From: Acidocella sp.
Lineage (GTDB): Bacteria; Pseudomonadota; Alphaproteobacteria; Acetobacterales; Acetobacteraceae
Direction of reading: 5' to 3'
DNA: 64,000 bases
Assembly (NCBI RefSeq): GCF_027352905.1
Contig: NZ_DAIEIF010000013.1
Coordinates: forward strand, 1-64,000
In this document: positions 17,329 to 26,004 of the stretch, piece after piece
Layout of the letters: each line of letters opens with the position of its first letter
Numbering within the stretch: position 1 is the stretch's first letter
Program-made: the position numbers and the translations under genes
The notes under the pieces: model-generated
Database searches by the model: none
The model's input: the letters and a program-made list of their open reading frames with translations, nothing else
Told to the model about the DNA's origin: nothing

Positions 17329-18488
17329 ATGGATAATGATTGCAACATCTGTTGCCCCTTCTGAAGTTGCCGAGACTGCGCGGCTCCGCGCGCTATGCCG
17401 AGCACAAGACGCAGGTCGCGGATGAAATCGGGCGCCGCCGCGCCTGGCTCAAGCAGGTGACGCGCCTCTAGCCAGGCTTCGCAAGCCGCCTGCCAGCGCT
17501 CGCACAGGCGGCGCGCGCCGACGGTGGAAAAGGCGAGCGCCTCGCCCCAGCCCTGCGCCTCAAGCTCGTGGGCGAGAGCGTCGCGCACGGCGTGCAAAGC
17601 CTCCCATTCGAGCCGCAGCGCCCCCATTTCCCGCAGGGTGTCGCTCTCCGCCGCGCCGCGCGCGGCCAGGGCCCCTGCGGCCCATTCCAGCTCATGCCGC
17701 ATGGCCCCGAGCAGCGGGCCTAGCAGCAGCGCGTCCTCGATCGCGCGCACCGGTTTGGCGATGGTCTCGAAACCCTGTCCGGGCGGGCCGATACGGCGGT
17801 TCTCCGGCACGCGGCAGGCCTCGAGCCGCAGATCGCAATGGCCCAGCGGCGCCAGCCCCTGCGCGCGCGGGTTGGGCAGGCGGGTGAGGCCCGGGGTTCG
17901 GGCATCCAGCAGGAAGGCGTCGAAGCGCTTGCGGCCATCCTGCTCACCGCTAATGGCGAGCACGATGATGGCGTCTGCGGCGGGGCCGTTGCTCACGAAC
18001 GCCTTTTGCCCGTCAAGTATCCAGCCCTCGCCAGTCTCATCCCGGATCGCCCGTGTTTGCAGATGTTTGGGGTGCGCCCCCGCGCCGGGCTCGGAGATGG
18101 CGAGCGCCAGCAGGCTTTCCCCCCGCGCCATGGCGGCGAGCAGCGCGCTGATCCAGCCGCTTTGCCCCGGGTTGCGCGTGAGCGGACCGAGCACGTAACG
18201 CCCGAGCATTTGCTGTAACATCCAGGCCATGCCCAGCCCCAGCCGGCCGGTGGCATGGGTCACTTGCTCCGCGAGGGTGCTGACCAGCACGGCATCGGCG
18301 GCGGGGGGATTCTCCCCCACCGCGAACCCCAGGCCGAGCATGCCGCGCTGGCCGAGATGGGCCCACCAGCCGCGCGGAAAGCCTCCACCCGTCTGGGCGG
18401 GCGCGGTCCGTAGCGCCTCATCCATGGCGCGCGGCCAGTCCGGCGGCGGTGAACCGGCTGAAATCGCTGCGGGGCGCGCGGTCGGCAT
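17325..18488 (-). CDS. divergent acyl-CoA dehydrogenase-like protein
   Basis: This 387-residue protein is recognisable as an acyl-CoA dehydrogenase by LALAISEPGAGAHP (about 127-140), DGQKAFVSNGPAADA and the middle beta domain. Glu251 (RAIEDALLLG) aligns with the helix-G catalytic base of isovaleryl/long-chain enzymes. The C-terminal helical domain is unusual: the RKPFG...Q motif and the HGGxG/FAD-contact motif of normal family members are absent and the region is Ala/Glu/Arg-rich. It may need another subunit or may have lost activity. It is the first gene of the operon with MoxR and VWA genes. A hairpin-like inverted repeat lies just upstream at 18520-18537. Confidence 0.8.
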   Translation of the reverse strand: MPTARPAAISAGSPPPDWPRAMDEALRTAPAQTGGGFPRGWWAHLGQRGMLGLGFAVGENPPAADAVLVSTLAEQVTHATGRLGLGMAWMLQQMLGRYVLGPLTRNPGQSGWISALLAAMARGESLLALAISEPGAGAHPKHLQTRAIRDETGEGWILDGQKAFVSNGPAADAIIVLAISGEQDGRKRFDAFLLDARTPGLTRLPNPRAQGLAPLGHCDLRLEACRVPENRRIGPPGQGFETIAKPVRAIEDALLLGPLLGAMRHELEWAAGALAARGAAESDTLREMGALRLEWEALHAVRDALAHELEAQGWGEALAFSTVGARRLCERWQAACEAWLEARHLLEPGAAAPDFIRDLRLVLGIARGAAQSRQLQKGQQMLQSLSI

Positions 18489-18519
18489 CGCGTGGAAACC
18501 CCTTACGGCTGTGGGTGCG

Positions 18520-18537
18520 TCTGTCCGTCAGGACAGA
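18520..18537. promoter_or_regulatory. inverted repeat TCTGTCC-GTCA-GGACAGA, candidate operator
   Basis: Perfect seven-base arms with a four-base spacer, 32 bases upstream of the leftward dehydrogenase/MoxR/VWA operon. It could be an operator for a dimeric regulator or a hairpin in the leader. No U-tract follows on either strand, so a terminator is unlikely. Confidence 0.4.
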
Positions 18538-18594
18538 ATGGCTTACGCAAGATACAGCACATCGCGCGGCCATGAAACCGAATAAGAGGCCGAT

Positions 18595-19758
18595 TCATGC
18601 ATAAAATCCCAACTGGCGGGCGGCGAGATCGCGCATCACCTCCTCGGCGCCGCCGCCGATCGCGTTGACCTTCACCTCCCGGTAGATGCGCTCGACCGTG
18701 ACACCACGGATGAAGCCTGCCCCGCCATGGATCTGCACCGCCTCGTTGGCGCAGTAGGCCATGGTTTGGGTCGCCTGGTTCTTGAGCAGGCAGATCTCGC
18801 CCACCGGCTGCTCGCCCTGCTCCACCCGCCAGGCGAGGAGTTCGAGCATGGCCTGGGTGGCCTCGATCCGCATGGCCATGTCGGCGAGCTTATGGCGGGT
18901 GACCTGCATGTCGATCAGCTTGCCGCCGAACATCTCGCGCTGCTTGGCCCAGCCCAGCGCCTCCTCCAGGCACACCTGCGCGAAACCATTGGTCCCCGCC
19001 GCGAGAAAGATACGCTCGCGGTTGAAGTTCTTCATGATCGCCTTGAAGCCCTGGTTTTCCTCGCCGACGAGGTTTTCTGCCGGCACCCGGCAATTGTCGA
19101 AATAGAGTGTGGCGGTGTCGGAGCACAGCCATCCCATTTTTTGTAAGGGCGTCTGGGTGAAGCCGGGGGTATCTTTTTCGATCAGCAGCAGCGACACCCC
19201 GCCCGGGCCAGGGCCGCCGGTGCGCACGGCCACGGTATAGAAATCAGCACGAATGCCCGAGGTGATGAAGGTTTTGGAGCCATTGACGATGTAATGATCG
19301 CCCTCGCGCCGCGCCGTGGTTTTGAGATTGGCGACGTCCGACCCGCCGGAGGGCTCGGTGATGCCAAGGGCGCTGATCTTCTCGCCGCGCATCACGGGTG
19401 GCAGCACCTTTTGCTTGAGAGCCTCGCTGCCGACATTGACGATGGGCGGACAGCCGATGGTGTGCGACATCAGGCTCGCCAGCACGCCGCCCGCGCCGCA
19501 GCGCGCGATTTCCTGGGAGGCGATGATGGTCATGAACAAATCGCCGTCATTGCCCCCATAGGCCTCGGGGAAGCCGAGCCCCAGCAGGCCCACTTTTGCG
19601 GCCTGGCGGTATAACTCGCGGGGAAAGCCGCCTGCTTCCTCCCATTCCTCGACGAAGGGGGTGATGTCCTTTGCGACGAAGCGGCGCATGACGTCGCGAA
19701 AGGCCGCGTGTTCGGCGGTATAGAAGGGGCTGGCGGAGGCTGATGGGATGATGGGCAT
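18595..19758 (-). CDS. acyl-CoA dehydrogenase family protein
   Basis: This 387-residue flavoprotein has the full family outline: LGFPEAYGGNDGD, LGITEPSGGSDVAN (132-144), NGSKTFITSGIRAD, REMFGGKLIDMQVTRHKLA and the C-terminal QIHGGAGFIRGVTVERIYRE. Glu248 in NFNRERIFLAAG occupies the catalytic-base position of isovaleryl-CoA and long-chain dehydrogenases; the alternative IYEG site is IGGG. Activity on a branched acyl-CoA, in the manner of LiuA or AtuD, is therefore plausible. It is transcribed leftward, 106 bases ahead of the dehydrogenase/MoxR operon, and diverges from the CoA-transferase gene across a gap carrying a CTAAC-type site. Confidence 0.9.
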   Translation of the reverse strand: MPIIPSASASPFYTAEHAAFRDVMRRFVAKDITPFVEEWEEAGGFPRELYRQAAKVGLLGLGFPEAYGGNDGDLFMTIIASQEIARCGAGGVLASLMSHTIGCPPIVNVGSEALKQKVLPPVMRGEKISALGITEPSGGSDVANLKTTARREGDHYIVNGSKTFITSGIRADFYTVAVRTGGPGPGGVSLLLIEKDTPGFTQTPLQKMGWLCSDTATLYFDNCRVPAENLVGEENQGFKAIMKNFNRERIFLAAGTNGFAQVCLEEALGWAKQREMFGGKLIDMQVTRHKLADMAMRIEATQAMLELLAWRVEQGEQPVGEICLLKNQATQTMAYCANEAVQIHGGAGFIRGVTVERIYREVKVNAIGGGAEEVMRDLAARQLGFYA

Positions 19759-19826
19759 GGCTCGTTTCCGTGAGTTTTGCTGAATTATGCGGAAATAACA
19801 AATAAAATCAATTAGCCGCCGGTTGC

Positions 19827-19840
19827 CTAACTAATGATTG
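19827..19840. promoter_or_regulatory. candidate weak operator, CTAAC-TAAT-GATTG
   Basis: The left arm is identical to the other sites at 2248, 8556 and 30438 (CTAAC); the right arm matches only three of five bases of GTTAG. It lies in the divergent region between the acyl-CoA dehydrogenase and the CoA-transferase, so it could serve both. This is the weakest member of the set. Confidence 0.3.
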
Positions 19841-19926
19841 TTCTGTTATTTGAGCCTTCCCGGCTCGCATGATGGGCGTCATCAGGGGTCTGCGTGCGGC
19901 CGGCTCAAAAATAGGGCGGACGGCGC

Positions 19927-21135
19927 ATGCAAGGCGTTTTAGACGGCATAACGGTTCTGGACCTCTCACGCCTGATCGCGGGACCCTATGCCGCGATGGT
20001 CCTGGCGGATCTCGGGGCGCGGGTCATTAAGGTCGAGGCGCTGGCAGGCGAGGAGGGACGGCATTTCGGCCCGCCTTTTTACGGCGAGGACAGCGTCACC
20101 TTCGTCAATTGCAACCGGGGCAAGGAATCCCTTGCCCTCGACATGCGCAAGCCGCAAGGGCGCGAGGTGCTCAACCGGCTCATCCGCCAATCGGATGTAT
20201 TGGTGCATAATTTCCGCCCCGATTTCACTGAGAGGCAGAAACTCACTTACGAGGATGTGCGGGCGATCCATCCGGGCCTCATCTATTACATGGTCAGCGC
20301 CTTTGGCGAGGAGACGGCCTACCGGTTGCGTCCCTCGGTGGATAGCGTGGTGCAGGGCATGGCGGGGGCGTTTTATGCAAGCGGCGCGGAGGGCGACCCG
20401 CCGATACGCATTGGCCTGCCGGTGATCGACGTGGTGTCCGGCATGTGCGGGGCGCTAGGCGTGCTCACCGCCGTGATGCACCGGCAGAAAACTGGCGAGG
20501 GCCAGCGCGTGGAGCTTTCCCTCGCCGATACCATCCTCAACATCATGGCCAATAAATATGGTGAGCTCGCCGTCACCCAGCGCGAGCCGGTGCGCTCGGT
20601 CAATTTGCCGATCGCCGCGCCCAGCCGGCATTTCTGCGGAGCAGACGGGGCGTGGTTCAGCGTCTCAGTAGTGAATGAACCCGCGTTCAAGCGGTTTTGC
20701 TCGGTCATCGCCAAACCGGACTGGCTCACCGATCCGCGCTATCACGACAATGCCGCGCGTATCCGGAATTTAAAGGAATTGCTGGAGGAGCTGGAAGCCC
20801 TTTTCAGCACGCGCCCTGCCCGCGAATGGGTGAACGCCTTCGACGCCGCCGATATTCCCTGCGGCCCGGTGAACACCATTTCCCAGGCTATGGCCGACCC
20901 GGTTCTGGCGGGCCGTTTCGTCCAGCATCCGCGCATGCCGGGCTACCCGCTGATCCCCTTCCCCGCCCATCCCGCCGCGGGCATGCGCAACCTCGCGGCT
21001 ATGGAGCCACCCCCCGCTCTCGGCCAGCATACGGCGACGGTGCTCAGCGAACTCGGCTATGGCGGCGCGGAAATCGCGGAGCTGGCCCGTGCCGGCGTGG
21101 TCCGGCTGCCCGCGGAGACCTCTGCGGGCCGCTGA
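19927..21135 (+). CDS. class III (CaiB/BaiF family) CoA-transferase
   Basis: This 402-residue protein moves CoA between carboxylic acids. It begins with the typical LDGITVLDLSRLIAGPYAAM and VIKVEAL, and the catalytic aspartate is Asp168 in GLPVIDVVSG, matching Asp169 of formyl-CoA transferase. Further family segments are TGEGQRVELSLADT and DIPCGPVNTISQ. It gives the island a way to activate a substrate without ATP, or to recycle CoA from a product. It diverges from the acyl-CoA dehydrogenase at 19758. The next gene, rpe, belongs to a different functional group, so this is the right-hand edge of the catabolic island. Confidence 0.9.
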   Translation: MQGVLDGITVLDLSRLIAGPYAAMVLADLGARVIKVEALAGEEGRHFGPPFYGEDSVTFVNCNRGKESLALDMRKPQGREVLNRLIRQSDVLVHNFRPDFTERQKLTYEDVRAIHPGLIYYMVSAFGEETAYRLRPSVDSVVQGMAGAFYASGAEGDPPIRIGLPVIDVVSGMCGALGVLTAVMHRQKTGEGQRVELSLADTILNIMANKYGELAVTQREPVRSVNLPIAAPSRHFCGADGAWFSVSVVNEPAFKRFCSVIAKPDWLTDPRYHDNAARIRNLKELLEELEALFSTRPAREWVNAFDAADIPCGPVNTISQAMADPVLAGRFVQHPRMPGYPLIPFPAHPAAGMRNLAAMEPPPALGQHTATVLSELGYGGAEIAELARAGVVRLPAETSAGR

Positions 21136-21187
21136 AGTCCGGTAACGAGCGCCGCCGCTTGTGAAACCGGTGCGCTGCCGGTTACAA

Positions 21188-21859
21188 ATGGGGATCATGG
21201 CCGCTCATCCGCTCATCGCCCCCTCTCTCCTCGCCGCGGATTTCTCCCGGCTCCGCGATGAAGTGACCGCCATCGAGCGGGCCGGGGCGGATTGGCTGCA
21301 TCTCGACGTGATGGACGGGCATTTCGTCCCCAACATCACCTTCGGCCCGCTGGTGGTGCGGGCGCTGCGCCCCCATACCCGCCTGCCGCTGGACGCCCAT
21401 CTGATGATCGCCCCCGCCGATCCTTACGTGGCGGCCTTCGCCGAGGCCGGGGCGGATCATATCTCCGTGCATTCCGAGGCCGGGCCGCATCTGCACCGCA
21501 CCCTCCAGCTCATCCGCTCACTCGGCAAAAAGGCGGGGGTGGTCCTCAACCCGGCCACGCCCATCGAGGCGGTGGTGAACGTGTTGGACCTCGCCGATCT
21601 GATCATGGTGATGACGGTCAATCCCGGCTTCGGCGGCCAGGCCTTTCTCGCCTCGCAACTGCCCAAGATCTCGGCGCTGCGTCGTCTCATCGACGACTCC
21701 GGCCGCGATATCATTCTCCAGGTGGATGGCGGCGTCACCCACCAGACCGTCCCTGCCATTCTCGCGGCCGGAGCCACCTGCCTCATCGCCGGCACGGCGG
21801 TTTACGGCGCGGCGGATTACGCGGCGGCCATCGCCGCGCTCCGCGCCGGGGGGAGGTGA
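21188..21859 (+). CDS. rpe: ribulose-phosphate 3-epimerase
   Basis: This 223-residue TIM-barrel enzyme interconverts ribulose 5-phosphate and xylulose 5-phosphate in the pentose phosphate pathway. Clear motifs are IAPSLLAADFSRL, HLDVMDGHFVPNITFGP (metal and catalytic Asp), DAHLMI, MTVNPGFGGQ and QVDGGV with the second catalytic Asp. ATG 21188 and ATG 21197 are both possible starts; an upstream GTG at 21161 would add an unsupported extension. The heparinase-like gene follows after two bases, an arrangement that recurs in alphaproteobacteria ahead of purH. Confidence 0.95.
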   Translation: MGIMAAHPLIAPSLLAADFSRLRDEVTAIERAGADWLHLDVMDGHFVPNITFGPLVVRALRPHTRLPLDAHLMIAPADPYVAAFAEAGADHISVHSEAGPHLHRTLQLIRSLGKKAGVVLNPATPIEAVVNVLDLADLIMVMTVNPGFGGQAFLASQLPKISALRRLIDDSGRDIILQVDGGVTHQTVPAILAAGATCLIAGTAVYGAADYAAAIAALRAGGR

Positions 21860-21861
21860 CC

Positions 21862-23463
21862 ATGCCCCCCGCCCCGCCCGGCGGCCTCGGCCGCCAGGCC
21901 CGCGCCTGGGTCACCCGGATGCGCAATCTACGCCCCGCCGCCGGGCCGGACGCCCCCGCCATCGCCCTGCGCGACCCCTGGCCGGGAGACCCGGCGCGCG
22001 GGGCCCGGCTGGTGAAGGGGGAGATGGAGTTTGGCGGCGCGGTGCTGCCGGTTCATCACGATGTGTTCGCCGGCGCGGCCGGGGCCACCCGGATGCTGCG
22101 CGCGCATCTGCACGGCTTCACCTGGCTGCGGGATCTGCGCGCGCTCGGCACGGATGCGGCCCGCTCCCGCGCGCGCGCCATGGCGCTCGATTTCATCGAC
22201 ACGCCGAAACCCGAGCCCACCGCCTACGCCCCGGATGCGGCGGGGGCGCGGCTCGCCTCCTGGCTCGGCCATTATGATTTTTTCGCCGCCTCGGCGGATG
22301 ACGATTTTCGCCAGGCGCTGATGTCGCGCATGGTGCAGGACGCCCGCACTCTGGCCGCCGCTCTGCCCGCCGAGTTTCTCGACGGACGGGCGCTGACCGG
22401 CTTGAAGGGGTTGGTGGCCGCCTCCGTCGCCATGCCCGATCATGTGCCATACCTGTCCCGGGCGCTCAAATTTCTGCTGCCGGAGCTGGCCCGGCAATTC
22501 TATCCGGATGGCTGCCATGTCGAGCGCAGCCCGGCGGCGCATTTGCTGGCCCTGCGGGACATGACCGAGATGCGGGCCTTGTTGCAGGCCGGAGGCAAGG
22601 CCCCGCCCGCCGAACTGGTCACCGCCATTGAGCACGCGGCGGCGGCGCTGCGCGCCTTGCGCCATGGCGATGGCGGGCTCGCCTTGTTCAACGGCTCCAA
22701 GGAGGAGCTGCCCGGCCTCGTCGATCTCGTGCTGGCCCAGGCCGGGCGGGCGCGGGGCGCGCTGGCGCCGCTCAAACCCTCCGGGCTGTTCCGTCTCGCC
22801 GCCGCCAAATCCGTGCTGCTCATGGATGCGGGCCTGCCCGCGCCGCCCATGCTCGACCGCTTCGCCCATGCGGGCACGCTCGGCTTCGAATTCTCATTCG
22901 GTAAGGACCGGCTGGTGGTGAATTGCGGCGCGGCGCCCGCCCTGGCCGGCGACTGGGCGCAACTTCTGCGCGGCACCGCCGCCCATTCCACACTCATCAT
23001 CGCCGACACGTCATCCTCGGAAATTCGCGAGACCGGCCTCGGCCACCGGCCCCGCAATGTCCATGTCGCGCGCGAGGACACGGGTGGTGTCGCCTGGATT
23101 GAGGCCAGCCATGACGGCTGGGCCGATTCCTTCGGCGCCATCCATCACCGCCGTCTCGGTCTCGCCGAGCATGGCGAGGAATTGCAGGGCGAGGATCTGA
23201 TCGAGTCGACCACCCCCCAGCCCTTCGTCATCCGCTTTCATCTTCACCCCAATGTCACGGCCAGCCTCGCCCAGGACGGCGAAACCGTGCTGCTGCGCGC
23301 GCCCTCCGGGCTCGGCTTCCGGTTGCGGGCGGAGGGGGCCGCTCCGCGCATCGAGAGCGGCGTTTATTTCGGCCAGGCGGAGCCGCGCCGGGCGGAGCAG
23401 ATCGTCCTGCCCGGCCATCAGGACGGGCCGCAGCACATTAAATGGTGGATCACGAAGGCCTAA
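21862..23463 (+). CDS. heparinase II/III family protein
   Basis: This 533-residue protein of the heparinase II/III family is predicted to be a cytoplasmic or exported polysaccharide-lyase-like protein. The N-terminal half is alpha-helical (including FTWLRDLRALGTDAARSRAR, FYPDGCHVERSPAAHLLAL), and the C-terminal half has the beta-sandwich segment around GTAAHSTLIIADTSSSE, where heparinases carry a histidine. No clear signal peptide is present. ATG 21862 was chosen because GGGGGGAGG stands directly before it; the frame is open further upstream but overlaps rpe. In alphaproteobacteria this gene is often next to purH; here galE and a glycosyltransferase gene intervene. Its cellular substrate is not known. 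Confidence 0.88.
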   Translation: MPPAPPGGLGRQARAWVTRMRNLRPAAGPDAPAIALRDPWPGDPARGARLVKGEMEFGGAVLPVHHDVFAGAAGATRMLRAHLHGFTWLRDLRALGTDAARSRARAMALDFIDTPKPEPTAYAPDAAGARLASWLGHYDFFAASADDDFRQALMSRMVQDARTLAAALPAEFLDGRALTGLKGLVAASVAMPDHVPYLSRALKFLLPELARQFYPDGCHVERSPAAHLLALRDMTEMRALLQAGGKAPPAELVTAIEHAAAALRALRHGDGGLALFNGSKEELPGLVDLVLAQAGRARGALAPLKPSGLFRLAAAKSVLLMDAGLPAPPMLDRFAHAGTLGFEFSFGKDRLVVNCGAAPALAGDWAQLLRGTAAHSTLIIADTSSSEIRETGLGHRPRNVHVAREDTGGVAWIEASHDGWADSFGAIHHRRLGLAEHGEELQGEDLIESTTPQPFVIRFHLHPNVTASLAQDGETVLLRAPSGLGFRLRAEGAAPRIESGVYFGQAEPRRAEQIVLPGHQDGPQHIKWWITKA

Positions 23464-23467
23464 GGAT

Positions 23468-24481
23468 ATGCGCATATTACTGACGGGCGGCGCGGGGTAT
23501 ATTGGCTCGCACACCGCTGCCGTGCTGGCCGAACGCGGGCACGAGCCGGTCATTCTCGATAATTTCGCCAATGCCGAGCGGGACGTGCCCGCCCGGCTCG
23601 CGCGCCTGACAGGACGGGAGATCGCGGTGATCGAGGCTGATATCCGCGACACCGAGCAGGTGACGGCGGCGCTCAGGACGCAGCCAGTCGAGGCCGTGAT
23701 CCACTTCGCGGCGCTGAAGGCGGTGGGAGAGAGCGAGGCCGACCCGCTGCGCTATTACGATATGAATATCGCCGGGACGATCCGGCTGATGCAGGCCATG
23801 CAGGCGGTGGGGGTGGGGCGGATCGTCTTCTCATCCTCCGCCACGGTTTATGGCCAGCCGGAGTCCTCGCCCATCCTCGAGGATGCGCCCACTCGCGTCG
23901 AGAATATCTATGGCCGCACCAAGCTGGTGATGGAGGATCTCATCCGCGACCTCGCCCGCACCGGCAAGCTGGCCGGGGCGGCGAATTTGCGCTATTTCAA
24001 TCCGGTGGGGGCGCATCCCAGCGCGATGATCGGCGAGACCCCGCGCGGCGTGCCCAATAATCTCATGCCCTATGTGACGCAGGTGGCGACCGGCGAGCGC
24101 GCCCATCTCAATGTCTTCGGCAACGACTACCCCACCCGCGACGGCACCGGCGAGCGTGATTATATCCATGTTATGGACCTTGCCGAGGCGCATGCCCTGG
24201 CTGTCGAGCATATCGCCGCGCATGACGTTTCCGTCACCGTTAATCTCGGCACCGGACGGGGAACGACCGTACTGGAACTGGTACGCGCCTTCGAGACCAC
24301 GACGGGACGAAAAATTCCCCTGGTTTTCGCGCCGCGCCGTCCGGGCGATGTCGCCAGCTATTACGCCAACCCGGCCCTGGCCGAGCGGCTGTTCGGCTGG
24401 CGGGCCCGGCGCGATGTGGAGGATATGTGCCGCGATTCCTGGCGCTGGCAGGCCAGCCGCGCCGGTATCAACGATGTCTGA
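23468..24481 (+). CDS. galE: UDP-glucose 4-epimerase
   Basis: This 337-residue extended SDR interconverts UDP-glucose and UDP-galactose for surface polysaccharide synthesis. The NAD-binding GGAGYIGSH starts at residue 7, catalytic Ser124/Thr126 lie in SSSATVYG, and Tyr148-x3-Lys152 in IYGRTK. RYFNPVGAHPS and GDGTGERDYIHV-like DGTGERDYIHVMDLA are diagnostic for GalE. The ATG at 23468 follows TAAGGAT four bases after the heparinase stop; the upstream open frame is an artefact. It is followed by a glycosyltransferase, so the pair probably serves exopolysaccharide or lipopolysaccharide. Confidence 0.94.
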   Translation: MRILLTGGAGYIGSHTAAVLAERGHEPVILDNFANAERDVPARLARLTGREIAVIEADIRDTEQVTAALRTQPVEAVIHFAALKAVGESEADPLRYYDMNIAGTIRLMQAMQAVGVGRIVFSSSATVYGQPESSPILEDAPTRVENIYGRTKLVMEDLIRDLARTGKLAGAANLRYFNPVGAHPSAMIGETPRGVPNNLMPYVTQVATGERAHLNVFGNDYPTRDGTGERDYIHVMDLAEAHALAVEHIAAHDVSVTVNLGTGRGTTVLELVRAFETTTGRKIPLVFAPRRPGDVASYYANPALAERLFGWRARRDVEDMCRDSWRWQASRAGINDV

Positions 24482-24521
24482 TCCGCTTTCCCTGGGCGCG
24501 CGCCTGCCCTAAACCCCGCCC

Positions 24522-25718
24522 ATGCCGGATTCCCGCCCCTTGCTCGTCTTCCTCATCATGGAGGACTGGTTTTTTCTGTCACATTTCCAGGCCCGGGCGC
24601 GGGCGGCCCAGGCGGCGGGCTGGCGGGTGGCGGTCATCGCCCGCCAAAGCGAGGCGGCGGCGGACATACGCGCGGCGGGTTTCGAATTCTATGCGGCGGC
24701 GCTGGACCGCAAGCGCCTCAACCCGTTCCGGGAGCTCGCCCTCTCTCTCTGGCTGGCGCGTCTCTACCGGCGGCTGCGCCCGGATGTCGTCCACCATATC
24801 GCCCTCAAGCCGATCATTTTGGGCGGAGTCGCGGCGCGGCTGGCCGGCGGGCCCGCCGTGCTCAACGCGCCCATAGGCCTTGGCTTCGTCTTCTCTTCCC
24901 GCAAGCTGCTGGCCCGGGCGCTGCGCCCCTTCGTCTCTCTGGGGCTGCGAGCGACGATGAACCCCAGGCGCGGCCTCGCGGTGTTCGAAAATCCGGACGA
25001 TCTTAACGCCATGGTGGGCGCTGGCATGGTGCGGCGGGAGCGCGCCCGGCTCGTCCGGGGGGCAGGGGTGGATCTTCGCCAATTCCAGCCCGCGCCCGAG
25101 CCGGAGGGGACGGTGCGGGTACTGCTCGCGGCCCGTTTGATCCGGGAGAAGGGCATTGGCGTCTACGCGGCGGCGGCGCGGCAATTGCGGGGGCGGGCGG
25201 AATTCTGGCTGGCGGGCGCGCCGGATGCCTCCAACCCCAACCCGGTGACCGAGGCCGAGCTGCGGCAATGGGAGGGTGAGGGGATCTTGCACTGGCTGGG
25301 GCCGGTGCGGGATATGGCGGGGCTGCTCCGCCAGGTTCACGTCTTCACCTTGCCCTCGACCTACCGGGAAGGCCTGCCCAAGGTAATTTTGGAGGCAATG
25401 GCGGCGGGACGGCCGGTGGTGGCCACAGATATTCCCGGCTGCCGCGAGGCGGTGGCGGCGGAGGAAACCGGTTACCTCGTGCCGCCCGGCGATGCCTCCG
25501 CTTTGGCGGCGGCGCTCGCCCGGCTGATCATCGACCCCGCCTTGCGGAGGCGTCTAGGCATGGCTGGACGGGCGCGGGTGGAGCGGTATTTTTCAGATGA
25601 GAACGTCTGCGCCGAGACGCTCCGCCTCTACGAGGCGTTGCGGGCCGGCACGCCGTTCACTGCCCCGGCGACAACTCCGCCAGATCCTGATCCACCTGCT
25701 TCAGCTTGGCCTGGTTGA
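24522..25718 (+). CDS. glycosyltransferase family 4 protein
   Basis: This 398-residue GT-B glycosyltransferase resembles those that build exopolysaccharide or O-antigen repeat units. The N-terminal acceptor domain includes VVHHIALKPIILGG, and the C-terminal donor-binding domain has VLLAARLIREKGIGVY, LPSTYREGLPKVILEAMA (with the E-x7-E type motif) and PVVATDIPGCREAV. The last 25 residues are Pro/Ala-rich and lie within a 62-base tail-to-tail overlap with the small secreted-protein gene on the other strand. It follows galE by 40 bases and probably uses a UDP-sugar. The exact linkage cannot be predicted. Confidence 0.9.
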   Translation: MPDSRPLLVFLIMEDWFFLSHFQARARAAQAAGWRVAVIARQSEAAADIRAAGFEFYAAALDRKRLNPFRELALSLWLARLYRRLRPDVVHHIALKPIILGGVAARLAGGPAVLNAPIGLGFVFSSRKLLARALRPFVSLGLRATMNPRRGLAVFENPDDLNAMVGAGMVRRERARLVRGAGVDLRQFQPAPEPEGTVRVLLAARLIREKGIGVYAAAARQLRGRAEFWLAGAPDASNPNPVTEAELRQWEGEGILHWLGPVRDMAGLLRQVHVFTLPSTYREGLPKVILEAMAAGRPVVATDIPGCREAVAAEETGYLVPPGDASALAAALARLIIDPALRRRLGMAGRARVERYFSDENVCAETLRLYEALRAGTPFTAPATTPPDPDPPASAWPG

Positions 25719-26004
25719 GGCGGCCGCCGGAGAGGGTGGCCAATTGCGACAGGCTCATGGAGGAAAATAGATCATAATGGGGGTTGGACATCACGCCCGG
25801 CACGTCGCGGTCCAGCACGGCCTTACCCCCCGGGTTGGCGGCGATCTTATTGATGGGCGTGTGAACGGAGAGCGCCGGGGGGGGCTTATCACCGCCCTGG
25901 CTCAGCGTGACGCGCTGGCCTCCCGGCATGGCGCAGCTCATGCCGACGAAGGCCAGTCCGGTCACGCCCAGAACCATGAAACCATGCCTCGCTTGCCTAA
26001 CCAT
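25657..26004 (-). CDS. small secreted protein, possible lipoprotein, unknown function
   Basis: I do not recognise this 115-residue protein. It starts with a basic, then hydrophobic signal-like segment (residues 1-23) and has Cys24 in FVGMSC, an imperfect lipobox, so it may be a lipoprotein or a secreted protein cleaved nearby. The mature part is small, polar and low in obvious motifs (DRDVPGVMSNPHYDLFSSM is the most distinctive stretch). Its 3' end overlaps the end of the glycosyltransferase gene by 62 bases, which supports caution, but the signal-peptide pattern and a plausible ribosome site (AAGAAGATGG) favour a real gene. Confidence 0.6.
   Translation of the reverse strand: MVRQARHGFMVLGVTGLAFVGMSCAMPGGQRVTLSQGGDKPPPALSVHTPINKIAANPGGKAVLDRDVPGVMSNPHYDLFSSMSLSQLATLSGGRLNQAKLKQVDQDLAELSPGQ

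Noticed and set aside
13210-19758. Loss of the catalytic glutamate in the acyl-CoA dehydrogenases (no IYEG motif)
   Set aside because: All three keep a glutamate at the alternative helix-G position used by isovaleryl-CoA and long-chain dehydrogenases (Glu253, Glu251, Glu248).
21292-21861. Upstream extension of the heparinase-like frame
   Set aside because: It lies fully inside rpe in another frame and is Arg/Gly/Pro-rich; a strong ribosome site stands right before ATG 21862.
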